From positions 1 through 64,000 of the forward strand of contig JAFUBZ010000019.1 in assembly GCA_017459945.1 (NCBI GenBank): a DNA stretch of 64,000 nucleotides. Reading direction: 5' to 3'. The first letter of the stretch is position 1. Each line of letters begins with the position of its first letter. This DNA comes from Eubacterium sp. (GTDB lineage: Bacteria > Bacillota > Clostridia > Lachnospirales > Lachnospiraceae). Of the stretch, positions 45,412-54,017 are shown in pieces. The position numbers were made by a program, and so were the translations under genes. The notes under the pieces were generated by a model, which searched no databases, had not been told where the DNA came from, and was given only the letters and a program-made list of their open reading frames with translations.

Positions 45412-46743
45412 TCATACAGACCTGCAGGCATGTTCTGCACTACAATTCAGGGCTTCTTCTTGCCTTTGACGGGCAAGGAGGAGTCCTTTTTTTACGAACC
45501 CGTCCTGGTAGAGCCGGCGTACTTTCCAGGCATACCGGTTGTGCGGGTTTGTAAATTTGTCCGCCTGAAAATCCAAAATGTCCTGAACATGCGGATCAGC
45601 ATTGCGGAAGAAATCCTTCATGGTTGCGATCACTGCCAGCGCAGCATCGGCAACAGGATAGGCGTCACCGTACATATCACCGTTTTGCAGAAGAATGCGC
45701 ACGGTCTTAAGGTCATAATGCGCTGCGATCTTAAAATTATGCGCAGCCTGCACTTGTGCACTGGGTGACAGATGACGATGGGGCGTGGAGATCAGCCAGA
45801 TCAGAAGATACTGCGCAAACTCGACATCTCTGACATCCAGACCAACCGGAATCAGAGGATTCAGATCAAACATGCGCAGTTCGATATGGCTGACACCGTT
45901 TTCCAGAAGTCCTTCCATACTGTAAGCGCCTCTGCACTTTAAGCGGATCGGATAATAAAGCTCGGAAGGAGAGGCCAGGAAGCCTTCGTTTACATAACGT
46001 TGAATGCTGCCGACATAGGACTCGATGCTTGTGTAATCCAGAATCGGTGCAAAGAAATTCCAGTAGCCAAACTCTGAGCTTCGAAGGGATGCCATCCCGT
46101 TAAAGAAGGTGTCTTCTCCGAGAATTCCCTTTTCGACATAGGAGCTGTCCATAATGGGACTGGCTGCCGTGGCTGCCGTCAGGATCCAGCCGTAGGAAGC
46201 AGCGCGCTCCGCAAGGGTTAAATAGAACCGGTTTTTATAATCTGAAAAATCCCGATGCTGGTCTTTTTCACAAAGCGCATAGTCGCGCTTTAACATCTCG
46301 TCATCAAATGAAAAGTTCACATGAATGCCGGAGAATGTCATAATGTATCTTCCGTACCGGTTTGCCAGATAGTCACGATAGACGGTTTTGGAAGCCTGAT
46401 CACCCGAAAAACGCGCAACAGGAATGTCTTTTTCGCTGCGGATATAAGGCGGATTGGAAAACGGCCATAGATACTCCCGCGGAGACATTTCGAAAAGCTT
46501 TTTCTGAATCTTTAAATAGTGACAGGACAGTTCGTTGATCGCTTCCTGTGCACTGTGGCAGACAGAAGTGTTGATCTCCGTCTGGTTTTCTGAGAAGTCC
46601 CGCACGATATGTTCATCGTCAGGAAACGGATGATCGGTTTGGGAAAGAAGACCGTTTTCATCAACGCGCAGACTTTCTTTTTCCAGACCGAAGCCACCTG
46701 AAAAAAGAAGAGGCCGGATATCAGGATGATCATAATGCAGCAT
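45412..46743 (-). CDS. gshA: Glutamate-cysteine ligase
   Basis: 443 residues. Makes gamma-glutamylcysteine from Glu, Cys and ATP. Resembles the GshA part of gram-positive GshF proteins: FGLEKESLRVDENG (ATP/Mg site), DFSENQTEINT, MTFSGIHVNFSF, ELRMFDLNP and KFTNPHNRYAWKVRRLY. No ATP-grasp domain is attached, so glutathione synthetase would have to be encoded elsewhere. Convergent with etfA and divergent from proC. A TATAAT box (46805-46800 on this strand) with a weak -35 lies upstream of its start. Confidence 0.9.
   Translation of the reverse strand: MLHYDHPDIRPLLFSGGFGLEKESLRVDENGLLSQTDHPFPDDEHIVRDFSENQTEINTSVCHSAQEAINELSCHYLKIQKKLFEMSPREYLWPFSNPPYIRSEKDIPVARFSGDQASKTVYRDYLANRYGRYIMTFSGIHVNFSFDDEMLKRDYALCEKDQHRDFSDYKNRFYLTLAERAASYGWILTAATAASPIMDSSYVEKGILGEDTFFNGMASLRSSEFGYWNFFAPILDYTSIESYVGSIQRYVNEGFLASPSELYYPIRLKCRGAYSMEGLLENGVSHIELRMFDLNPLIPVGLDVRDVEFAQYLLIWLISTPHRHLSPSAQVQAAHNFKIAAHYDLKTVRILLQNGDMYGDAYPVADAALAVIATMKDFFRNADPHVQDILDFQADKFTNPHNRYAWKVRRLYQDGFVKKGLLLARQRQEEALNCSAEHACRSV
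45453..45493 (+). terminator. etfBA terminator inside the gshA coding region
   Basis: On the plus strand CTTCTTCTTGCC (45453-45464) pairs over 12 bp, two of them G-T, with GGCAAGGAGGAG (45472-45483), then TCC and seven T. It lies about 45 nt after the etfA stop and is antisense to gshA codons. Confidence 0.75.
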
Positions 46744-47068
46744 AAAAGTCTCCTTTCTGATATGTGAAGTCTTTTCTCGACAAAACCTAGTATATTACTA
46801 TTATATAGGAAAATGCACAGAACGCAAATTGTTATAAAAAATCAAAAAAAGTCTGGACTTCTGCTAAAAGTTATGCTAATATAACTTGTGTAAAGAGAAA
46901 CTAACTAGCCAATCATAGTTTCCTTTGGTTTAAAACATACTACATTGATGAAGCAGTTATGCAGTCCGTCGACGGGCTGCATAGTTGTTTTCTGAGATTC
47001 TTTTTGATAAGATAGCAAAAGATGAATTGATTGTTTGCATATCGAAAAAGATGAGGAGTGAAGTTTTT
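46744..47068. other. Divergent gshA-proC intergenic region with a hairpin
   Basis: AT-rich gap of 325 nt. It contains AAGTTAT/ATAACTT-like short dyads near 46870, and an 11-bp hairpin TATGCAGTCCG (46958-46968) / CGGGCTGCATA (46973-46983) with a TCGA loop, followed by TTGTTTTC. The hairpin lies 86 nt before proC and could be an attenuator or terminator. No gene is supported here. Confidence 0.55.
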
Positions 47069-47884
47069 ATGTATAAAATTGGTTTTATCGGCGCCGGAAA
47101 TATGGGTGGGGCACTGATCGTGGCTGCCTGCAATTCCATTGGCGCTGAAAATGTAGTGATCAATGATTATCTTCCGGAAAAGGCCAATGAACTGGCACAG
47201 GAGCTGGGATGTCATGTTGCGGCTTCAAACGAGGAACTTGCGCGGAGCGCAGAGTACATTGTGCTTGCGGTAAAGCCGAATGTGATCCGCCTTGTGGCAG
47301 GCAAGATTGCACCGGTCTTAGACGAAGAGGCAAAGAACGGAAAGACACATATTGTGGTAACCATTGCTGCAGGCGTGAAAGTGGAGGCAATCCGGGAGTG
47401 CATCGGTGATGATACGACCGTGCTTCGGATCATGCCGAACACACCGGCGATGGTCGGAAAAGGAATGATCCTGTTAACAGGTCCTTCCGATATTCCGGAA
47501 GAGCTGTTTACAAGGCTTGAGAAGATGCTTGCGGCAGCGGGTGATTTTGAACGGGTGAGTGAAGGCATGATCGATTCTCTGACGAGCGTCACAAGCTGTG
47601 CGCCGGCATATATCTATATGCTGATCGAAGCAATGGCGGACGGCGCGGTCCAGACAGGAATTCCGCGGGATATGGCACAGCGGCTTGCCGCAAAAACAGT
47701 GCTCGGCTCGGCTGCGATGGTGACAGAGACCGGAAAGCATCCGGGAGAATTAAAAGACGCGGTATGCTCGCCGGGCGGCTCAACGATCGTCGGCGTCACA
47801 GCGCTTGAGGAATGCGGTTTCCGAAATGCAGTGATCCAGGCGATCATAAGGTCGGCTGAGAAAAATAAGGATCTGGGGAAATAA
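47069..47884 (+). CDS. proC: Pyrroline-5-carboxylate reductase
   Basis: 271 residues. Reduces pyrroline-5-carboxylate to proline with NAD(P)H. N-terminal Rossmann motif KIGFIGAGNMGGALI, then LAVKPNVIR, RIMPNTPAMVGKG and the C-terminal GSAAMVTETGKHPGELKDAVCSPGGSTIVGV. ATG 47069 follows GAGGAGTG; the open frame from 46985 includes the leader hairpin and is rejected. The proline importer PutP lies 600 nt downstream on the other strand. A terminator follows. Confidence 0.96.
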   Translation: MYKIGFIGAGNMGGALIVAACNSIGAENVVINDYLPEKANELAQELGCHVAASNEELARSAEYIVLAVKPNVIRLVAGKIAPVLDEEAKNGKTHIVVTIAAGVKVEAIRECIGDDTTVLRIMPNTPAMVGKGMILLTGPSDIPEELFTRLEKMLAAAGDFERVSEGMIDSLTSVTSCAPAYIYMLIEAMADGAVQTGIPRDMAQRLAAKTVLGSAAMVTETGKHPGELKDAVCSPGGSTIVGVTALEECGFRNAVIQAIIRSAEKNKDLGK

Positions 47885-47893
47885 ACGATTGAT

Positions 47894-47925
47894 AAGAAGT
47901 CTGGCTTTGGCCAGGCTTCTTTTTT
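47894..47925 (+). terminator. Terminator after proC
   Basis: AAGAAGTCTGGC (47894-47905) pairs with GCCAGGCTTCTT (47910-47921), TTTG loop, T-run. Confidence 0.92.
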
Positions 47926-48436
47926 ACCCAAAGGCCAGCAATTATGTATTCTTTTTGGCGCATACTTACCAAGTGCCCTATTCTACAAAGTTTGTTTTCA
48001 AGTCTCCATCGCAGGGGATTTCTGATAAGCTATCGGCATCCTCTAAAGGGTACCGCTTTATTCGACGAGTTCTTTGATAACAACTCGTCTCATCACGCTT
48101 CAGAATTTGTGGCGGATCACAAATTCTGCCCCTTTTCCGGATTTGATACCTTATCGAAATACCAACTGCTCGTCGCAAAAGAAAAGCAAACTTTGCAGAA
48201 TTATGCCACTTGCCAAAGCCTATGCCACAACAGATTGCTGTATCATCGCTTTTTCTGTAGAGAGAGCATTAGTATTTCTGCAAGATTACAAGGTTTCTGA
48301 GGGGGCAATATTTATAATCCGCTATAAATATTGGGCGAATAGGAGTGGCGTTTTTATCAAAAAACGGCAGCGACTATGAGACGTACCCCTCAGAAATCGC
48401 AGGAAGCTTGTTTGGAAATACTTTGCGATCGGCAAG
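47926..48436. other. Gene-free, stem-rich region, candidate structured RNA
   Basis: About 510 nt between the proC and putP terminators. Perfect stems: GACGAGTT/AACTCGTC (48064-48071, 48082-48089), CAGAATTTGTG/CACAAATTCTG (48101-48111, 48118-48128), CAATATTTATA/TATAAATATTG (48306-48316, 48323-48333), CGTTTTT/AAAAACG (48349-48355, 48360-48366). TTTCTGAGGGG (48294-48304) pairs over a distance with CCCCTCAGAAA (48386-48396) and encloses the last two hairpins. The strand is not settled. A weak 118-residue frame at 47944-48300 looks spurious. I recognise no tRNA, tmRNA, RNase P or 6S signature. Confidence 0.6.
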
Positions 48437-48438
48437 GA

Positions 48439-48467
48439 AAAAGGACCCGGCATTGTCGGATCCTTTT
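48439..48467 (-). terminator. Terminator after putP
   Basis: Read on the minus strand, AAAAGGATCCG (48467-48457) pairs with CGGGTCCTTTT (48449-48439) with one G-U pair, then a further T. Just downstream of the putP stop. Confidence 0.85.
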
Positions 48468-48486
48468 GCGTAAAATCTCAATATTT

Positions 48487-50022
48487 TTATTTCATAGCTG
48501 CAACCGCTTCGAACTCTTCAACGATTTCTTTGTCCGGTGCCTTTGTTGCAAGGCTGACAACGATGATCGCAATGCTTGCGCAGATGAATGCCGGAAGCAG
48601 TTCATAGATTCCTAAAATGCCGCCGTGCGGTGCGATCAGGAACTTCCAGATGAAGACCATCGCTGCACCGACGATCATACCGGCCAGAGCCCCGTTTCTG
48701 TTGGCGCGTTTCCAGAACAGTGAGAAGATCATAACCGGGCCGAAAGAACCACCGAATCCTGCCCATGCAAAGGATACGATCCGGAATACGGAACTGTCAG
48801 GATTCTTTGCCAGGAGTACGCCAATGATCGCGATAATGATAACGGTGATTCGCGCCATGGCCATGGAAGCCTTTGGTGACATCTTGATACCGAGCCAGTC
48901 GGATAAAATGTTCTCTGACACACTTGAGGATGCTGCCAGAAGCTGTGAATCGGATGTTGACATGGTGCAGGCCAGGATGCCGGAAAGGATCAGGCCGCCG
49001 ACGATGATCAGAAGGACGCCGTGCTGACTCATAAAGAATGCGATCTCGATGATCAGGCGCTCTGATTCAGAGGAACCGACCAGGTTCGGAATGATGCCTG
49101 TCTTTGACATGGAAAGGCCGATGACACCGATCGCGATCGCGATAAACATCGCGATGACAACCCAGATACTGGCGATCCGTCTGGAAAGCTTCAGTTTATT
49201 ATCATCTTTTGTACCCATAAACCGGAGCAGGATATGCGGCATACCAAAGTATCCAAGACCCCATGCAAGTGTCGATGCGATCGTCAGGCCGCCGTATGGA
49301 CTGCCGGCACCTGTTTCCGGGTCATGGGACGCAAGCAGCGTCAGATAACCGTCCAGAGATTTTGCGTTTGTGATCGCAACATCCGCACCGCCGATCATGT
49401 GCAGGCCAAAGAAGACAACGATCACGATCGCAAGTGTCATGACGATACTCTGAATCAGATCGGTCGTGCTGGCTGCAAGGAATCCGCCAAGTGCCGTATA
49501 AGCAACAATGATCACTGCCGAGAGGATCACGGCTGAGAAGTACGGAAGTCCGAACAACGAAGAGAACAGCTTTCCGCAAGCGGAAAAACCGGATGCCGTG
49601 TACGGAACGAAGAACACAACGATGATAATGGCTGCGATTGCCAGAAGCGAGTGGCTCTTATCGCGGTAACGGTTCGAAAAGAACTCCGGAATCGTGATGG
49701 AATGGTTCTTCTCGCTGTAGCGGCGTAATCTTTTTGCCGTAAAGAGCCAGTTGAAATAAGTACCGATCGCAAGACCGATCGCTGTCCAGCCGGCTTCGGA
49801 ACAGCCGGACAGATAAGCCAGACCCGGCAGACCCATCAGCAGCCAGCTGCTCATGTCAGAGGCTTCCGCGCTCATTGCGGTAACCAACGGTCCAAGCTTT
49901 CTGCCGCCAAGATAAAAATCACTTACATTCTTGTTTCTTCTGGAATAGAAAATGCCGACAAGTACCATAAACGCCAGATAGACAATAATGACGACCAGCA
50001 TTCCCACTTTGTTGGATGACAT
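48487..50022 (-). CDS. putP: Sodium/proline symporter
   Basis: 511 residues, integral membrane transporter of the sodium:solute symporter (SSS) family with about 13 hydrophobic segments. Family features: FYLGGRKLGPLVTAMSAEASDMSSWLLMGLPG, GTYFNWLFTAKRLRRYSEK and the ILAASSSVSENI-like LLAASSSVSENILSDWL. It imports proline with Na+, fitting its nearness to proC, although related carriers take other solutes. Start: GGGAG is 10 nt before ATG 50022; the TTG nine bases earlier is too close to be used. Confidence 0.9.
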   Translation of the reverse strand: MSSNKVGMLVVIIVYLAFMVLVGIFYSRRNKNVSDFYLGGRKLGPLVTAMSAEASDMSSWLLMGLPGLAYLSGCSEAGWTAIGLAIGTYFNWLFTAKRLRRYSEKNHSITIPEFFSNRYRDKSHSLLAIAAIIIVVFFVPYTASGFSACGKLFSSLFGLPYFSAVILSAVIIVAYTALGGFLAASTTDLIQSIVMTLAIVIVVFFGLHMIGGADVAITNAKSLDGYLTLLASHDPETGAGSPYGGLTIASTLAWGLGYFGMPHILLRFMGTKDDNKLKLSRRIASIWVVIAMFIAIAIGVIGLSMSKTGIIPNLVGSSESERLIIEIAFFMSQHGVLLIIVGGLILSGILACTMSTSDSQLLAASSSVSENILSDWLGIKMSPKASMAMARITVIIIAIIGVLLAKNPDSSVFRIVSFAWAGFGGSFGPVMIFSLFWKRANRNGALAGMIVGAAMVFIWKFLIAPHGGILGIYELLPAFICASIAIIVVSLATKAPDKEIVEEFEAVAAMK

Positions 50023-50170
50023 AAAATACAATCTCCCTTATATTGATTTTTTTATACTGAAATCGTATTATATCATGGAAAATGTTTTTCTGCAATGTAA
50101 TAAAGTGTCAGAGTGTTAAAGTAAAAATCAATGAACAGCTGTTTAAACAGGCAATCAGGAAGGGATCGTT

Positions 50171-50782
50171 ATGCAAAAATCAGATGAGACAGAAAGCAGG
50201 TTAAAGAAGCAGTTCAATTTTTTAAGAGAGCTTGACAAGGAAAAGCAGATTGGCCGGCAAACCTACCTGGCTGACGGGAGCCGTCTGGAAAATGATGCGG
50301 AGCATGCCTGGCACATGGCAGTCATGGCATTGTTTCTTTCTGAATATTCCAATGAAAAGATTGATCTGCTTAGGACGATCGCAATGATCCTTCTACATGA
50401 TGTCGTGGAAATCGACGCGGGGGATACCTATGCCTATGATGAGGAGGCAAAAAAAAGCCAGGCCGATCGGGAACGGCAGGCGGCGGATCGGATTTTCGGG
50501 CTTCTGCCGGATGACCAGGGAGAACGGTTCAAGGCCCTTTGGGAGGAGTTTGAAGAAAGGAAAACCCCTGAAGCAAGATTTGCAAGAGCCTTGGATAATT
50601 TCCAGCCGCTGATGCTCAATGCTGCATCCGGCGGAAAAAGCTGGGAAGAGCATCACATCCACTTAGAACAGGTGCTTGCAAGAAACGGCAGATCGCAGGA
50701 GGGTTCCAAAGAGTTGTGGGCGTATGTTTACGAACACTTTATTATGCCGAGTGTGGAGAATGGGAAGCTGGAATCCCGGTAA
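50171..50782 (+). CDS. HD-domain hydrolase (YfbR/HDDC2-like)
   Basis: 203 residues. Metal-binding HD motifs are intact: H45 in AEHAWHM, H76-D77 in LLHDVVEID, and a later Asp in ARALDNFQP. This small family includes 5'-deoxynucleotidases such as YfbR and the HDDC2 proteins, so nucleotide monophosphate hydrolysis is the best guess. GGAAGGG precedes the start. It is 61 nt upstream of the PocR/AraC regulator, and there is no evident link to one-carbon metabolism. Confidence 0.8.
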   Translation: MQKSDETESRLKKQFNFLRELDKEKQIGRQTYLADGSRLENDAEHAWHMAVMALFLSEYSNEKIDLLRTIAMILLHDVVEIDAGDTYAYDEEAKKSQADRERQAADRIFGLLPDDQGERFKALWEEFEERKTPEARFARALDNFQPLMLNAASGGKSWEEHHIHLEQVLARNGRSQEGSKELWAYVYEHFIMPSVENGKLESR

Positions 50783-50843
50783 AACTGTTATCGATGAACG
50801 GATCAAAAACGGACGGAAGGGTAGTTTTTGGAGATAACCGCTT

Positions 50844-52121
50844 ATGAAAAGAATCTATGAGGAATTAAAAACCTGTTTACATGTCTACTGGCAGGCTACC
50901 GGAATCGGCCTGTTGCTTCTGGATGAATCCGGTGCGGCGATCGATTACTTTGGCAATCCGAATGACTACTGTGATCTGATCCATCAAAACCAGGAACAGT
51001 TTTTACGCTGTATCAAGGTGCATAAGATGCTCGGCCCGGAAGCAGAAAAAATAGGGGATTGTTACTTTTACGGCTGTCATGGGAACATGATGCATTTTTC
51101 AATCGCGTTGGTGGATCAGGGAAAATATGTCGGCAGTGTTGTTGCAGGACCGATCATGGCAGATTATCCGAGTGCGGCATCACTTGACGAGGTGATCAGA
51201 AACTGTGAAGTGCCTTCCGGCTGCCGGTCTCTGTTTTTATCGGCGATGCAAAACATTCAGGTTGTCGAGCCGGAGCGAATGTATTACCTCGGAGAGCTTT
51301 TATATCATCTGGTGAATCACTTGCTTTCCGGCGAAGATCTGCAGATCATTCATCGGCACAGAGATAAGCGGCGCCAGCAGGAACTGATCGGAGAAGCGAT
51401 CCATGATCTAAAAGTTCGAAATGCTGATGAACAGGATGAATTGCGCCGCAGAGAAATCATGCGCAGCATGCAGGAGCGCCAGGAGCAGGATCTGAGCGAC
51501 ATGATCGAAGAGGGACGCCTTGAGGAAGCGCAGGATATCTTAAACGATATTCTGGGAGGGATTTATTTTTCTTCGGGGAATACGGATCTGATCAAGCTGC
51601 GGATCAATGAGCTGATCACAGTTCTGACACGCAGAATGATACAAAACGGCGCAGACGCAGATCGTATTCATGACCTTGTGACAGAGTTTCAAAGAAAAAG
51701 TGCGGAAAGCAGTGATGTGGAAGAAATCTCATTTGGCCTATCCCAGCTATTGCCGCGGCTGATCGATATGCTTCAGGATGAATCGATACAGGAGCTGAGT
51801 GAGCCGGTGCGCAGGAGCTTAGAGTATATTCACCGGAATTACCGCAGTCAGATCACGTTAGAGCAGGCGGCTTTTTATGCCGCTGCCAGCCCGACGCATT
51901 ACTCCCGGTTATTCAATGCGGATATGAAGGTTGGTTTTTCAGTTTATGTCAATCGGCTGCGTGTGGAAAAGGCGAAGGAGCTGCTCAGGGAGACAACGAT
52001 GACGTTATCGGAAATCTCGCAGTCTGTCGGGTTTTCCAATCAGCAATATTTTTCAAAGGTCTTTAAGTCAGAAACAGGCAGTACGCCGGGACAGTACCGG
52101 CGGACGCAGGACGGTTCATAA
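50844..52121 (+). CDS. AraC-family regulator with PocR-like sensor domain
   Basis: 425 residues. Residues 1-175 match the PocR ligand-binding domain: LLLLDESGAAIDYFG, CYFYGCHGNMMHFSIALV and YVGSVVAGPI. A long charged helical region (180-310) follows, then an AraC-type double helix-turn-helix (SLEYIHRNYRSQITLEQAAFYAAASPTHYSRLF, LRETTMTLSEISQSVGFSNQQYFSKVFK). PocR domains sense small metabolites such as 1,2-propanediol, and in acetogens they often neighbour corrinoid methyltransferase genes. Here it lies just upstream of a methyl-THF methyltransferase operon, its probable target. The ligand is unknown. Confidence 0.85.
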   Translation: MKRIYEELKTCLHVYWQATGIGLLLLDESGAAIDYFGNPNDYCDLIHQNQEQFLRCIKVHKMLGPEAEKIGDCYFYGCHGNMMHFSIALVDQGKYVGSVVAGPIMADYPSAASLDEVIRNCEVPSGCRSLFLSAMQNIQVVEPERMYYLGELLYHLVNHLLSGEDLQIIHRHRDKRRQQELIGEAIHDLKVRNADEQDELRRREIMRSMQERQEQDLSDMIEEGRLEEAQDILNDILGGIYFSSGNTDLIKLRINELITVLTRRMIQNGADADRIHDLVTEFQRKSAESSDVEEISFGLSQLLPRLIDMLQDESIQELSEPVRRSLEYIHRNYRSQITLEQAAFYAAASPTHYSRLFNADMKVGFSVYVNRLRVEKAKELLRETTMTLSEISQSVGFSNQQYFSKVFKSETGSTPGQYRRTQDGS

Positions 52122-52138
52122 AAATCAATACGGAAAAT

Positions 52139-52187
52139 TATAATATCTTGCCATTTTCAAACAACGATGGCAAGATATTATATTTTA
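52139..52187 (+). terminator. Terminator after the PocR/AraC gene
   Basis: A 16-bp perfect stem, TATAATATCTTGCCAT (52139-52154) / ATGGCAAGATATTATA (52167-52182), 12-nt loop, then a T-rich end. It separates the regulator from its likely target genes. Confidence 0.9.
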
Positions 52188-52351
52188 TACACCAAAACGG
52201 TAGGAATTAAAGCAATATCCGACAAAAACAAATAAACATATTTGAATACCATGATAAACCATTGCGATAAAATGATGACAACAAGAAAAGTAACGGTTCG
52301 GAATCCCGTAAAAAGCGGGAATTGATAGTTTGAAAAGAAAGGAGATCTCAA

Positions 52352-53155
52352 ATGATCATCATCGGCGAAAAAATCAATGGCGCAATCCCATCTGTAGCAA
52401 AGGCAATCGAGGAGCGTAATGCAGACTGGATCCGTGATCTGGCGATCCGTCAGACAGCAGGACGGGCAGATTTTATTGACGTTTGTTCCTCTGTTGTGGA
52501 AGGAGATGTAGAGGTCCTTCACTGGCTGATCGATCTGGTACAGGAAGTCAGTGACGCAAGGATCTGTATCGACAGCCCGAATGCACACTCTATCGTAGAG
52601 GCGATGCCGTTTTGCAATAAGCCGGGTCTGATCAACTCCGTATCTTTGGAAGGCGACAAGATCGACACGGTATTCCCGGCGATCGCTGATACAGACTGGG
52701 AAGTCGTTGCGCTGCTGTGCGACAACAATAAGATCCCGGATGGCATCGATGACAGGATCGCGATCTTTGAAAAGATCATGGAGCGTGCGGCTGAGTATAA
52801 GATCGCACCTTCGAGAATCCACATCGATCCGCTTGTATTCAGTGTCGGCACAAAGCCGGATGCATTTACAAACTTTGCTGCAGTTACCAGATATGTGAAG
52901 GAAAAATGCCCGGATATCCATGTAACCAGCGGACTTTCCAATATCTCATTTGGCCTTCCGTCCAGAAAGACCATCAACCAGTCCTTCCTGGTACTGGCCA
53001 TGGCTGCAGGTATGGACAGTGCGATCATCGATCCGACCAGCCGCGATATGCTGGGAGCGATCTACTCGACAGAGGCACTGCTTGAGATTGATGAGTTCTG
53101 CATTGAATACATCGATGCTTATGGCGAAGACCTGTTTGGAAAACAGAAAAAGTAA
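52352..53155 (+). CDS. Methyltetrahydrofolate:corrinoid methyltransferase (AcsE/MeTr family)
   Basis: 267 residues, pterin-binding TIM barrel. Transfers a methyl group between methyl-THF and a cobalt corrinoid. N-terminal IIIGEKINGAIPSVAKAIEERN and IDVCSS-type strands match the family, as do DSPNAHSIVEAM, NSVSLEGDKID, HIDPLVFSVGT and GLSNISFGLPSRKTINQSFL. No corrinoid protein or its activase is visible. GGAGATC precedes the ATG, and a 170-nt AT-rich leader carries only a small TCCCG/CGGGA hairpin. First gene of the one-carbon cluster; the MetF-like gene follows after 53 nt. Confidence 0.9.
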   Translation: MIIIGEKINGAIPSVAKAIEERNADWIRDLAIRQTAGRADFIDVCSSVVEGDVEVLHWLIDLVQEVSDARICIDSPNAHSIVEAMPFCNKPGLINSVSLEGDKIDTVFPAIADTDWEVVALLCDNNKIPDGIDDRIAIFEKIMERAAEYKIAPSRIHIDPLVFSVGTKPDAFTNFAAVTRYVKEKCPDIHVTSGLSNISFGLPSRKTINQSFLVLAMAAGMDSAIIDPTSRDMLGAIYSTEALLEIDEFCIEYIDAYGEDLFGKQKK

Positions 53156-53208
53156 GAGAATGAAAAAACAGAGTGCCGGATTATAGTGAAAGAGCAGGAG
53201 GCTTAAAA

Positions 53209-54000
53209 ATGAGTGAAAAGTTTACTTACCATATCGAAATGACACCGCCAAAACACAGTTCGCAGAAGTTAGAAGAGGAGCTGGAGCGTTTTCAGGAGCG
53301 GTTTGAAAGAATTCAGGAAAGTGGTTTTATCGCGTCGATCACAGATAACGCGATGGGACGGCTGGCATTCCAGACATATGAGATGATCGATGAGCTTGAG
53401 CTCATCCCGCGTCCGGATCAGGTGCTGATCCATCTGAACACTTTCCATACAAAGGAAACCCTGGATCATATCCTGGAGCATGCTAAGGAGCATGGAATCC
53501 GCAACATCCTGGCTTTGACCGGAGACGGGTCCGATAAGATGCATAAGCTTGAGCCGGAAGAACTCGAAGCACCGGATGTGAAGGTGACCACATCTGTGGA
53601 GCTGATCAAATACATCTATAAGCATTATCCGGATTTTATCGTGGGTGCGGCATTTAATCCTTATGAGCCGGAAGATTCAGAATTTGCAAAACTGGAAAAG
53701 AAGATTGCGGCAGGCGCAAAATATGTGATCACACAGCCAATCGTCGGACAGAACGATATGGTGGACCGTCTGCGCAGAGAATATCCGGATTTCCCGGTTG
53801 TCGTAGAGTGCTGGATGTCGAAAAAACTACATCTGCTTGCTGACATCATGGAGAAGGATATTCCGGAAGACTTCCCGTATGATCCGATGGCAGAGCTTGA
53901 CAATCTGCAGAGCATCTATCCGGAGTGCAGCAATTATCTTGCACTGATCGGCTACAAGACACAGTATCCGGTGATCGAAGAGAAATACAACAGCCTTTAA
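53209..54000 (+). CDS. metF: Methylenetetrahydrofolate reductase-like protein
   Basis: 263 residues with a FAD-type TIM-barrel pattern: [60 protein letters not shown] and [23 protein letters not shown]. Such shorter MetF-like proteins in acetogens reduce methylene-THF to methyl-THF, here probably feeding the upstream methyltransferase. The frame opens at 53173, but AGGAGG before ATG 53209 decides the start. The gap to the previous gene is 53 nt, to fhs 17 nt. Its electron donor subunit (MetV type) is not seen. Confidence 0.85.
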   Translation: MSEKFTYHIEMTPPKHSSQKLEEELERFQERFERIQESGFIASITDNAMGRLAFQTYEMIDELELIPRPDQVLIHLNTFHTKETLDHILEHAKEHGIRNILALTGDGSDKMHKLEPEELEAPDVKVTTSVELIKYIYKHYPDFIVGAAFNPYEPEDSEFAKLEKKIAAGAKYVITQPIVGQNDMVDRLRREYPDFPVVVECWMSKKLHLLADIMEKDIPEDFPYDPMAELDNLQSIYPECSNYLALIGYKTQYPVIEEKYNSL

Positions 54001-54017
54001 AAGGAGAGCAAATAGCA

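Noticed and set aside
47944..48300. Possible 118-residue ORF in the proC-putP gap
   Set aside because: No ribosome site, composition unlike protein-coding sequence here, and overlaps perfect hairpins, so a structured nucleic acid is the better reading.
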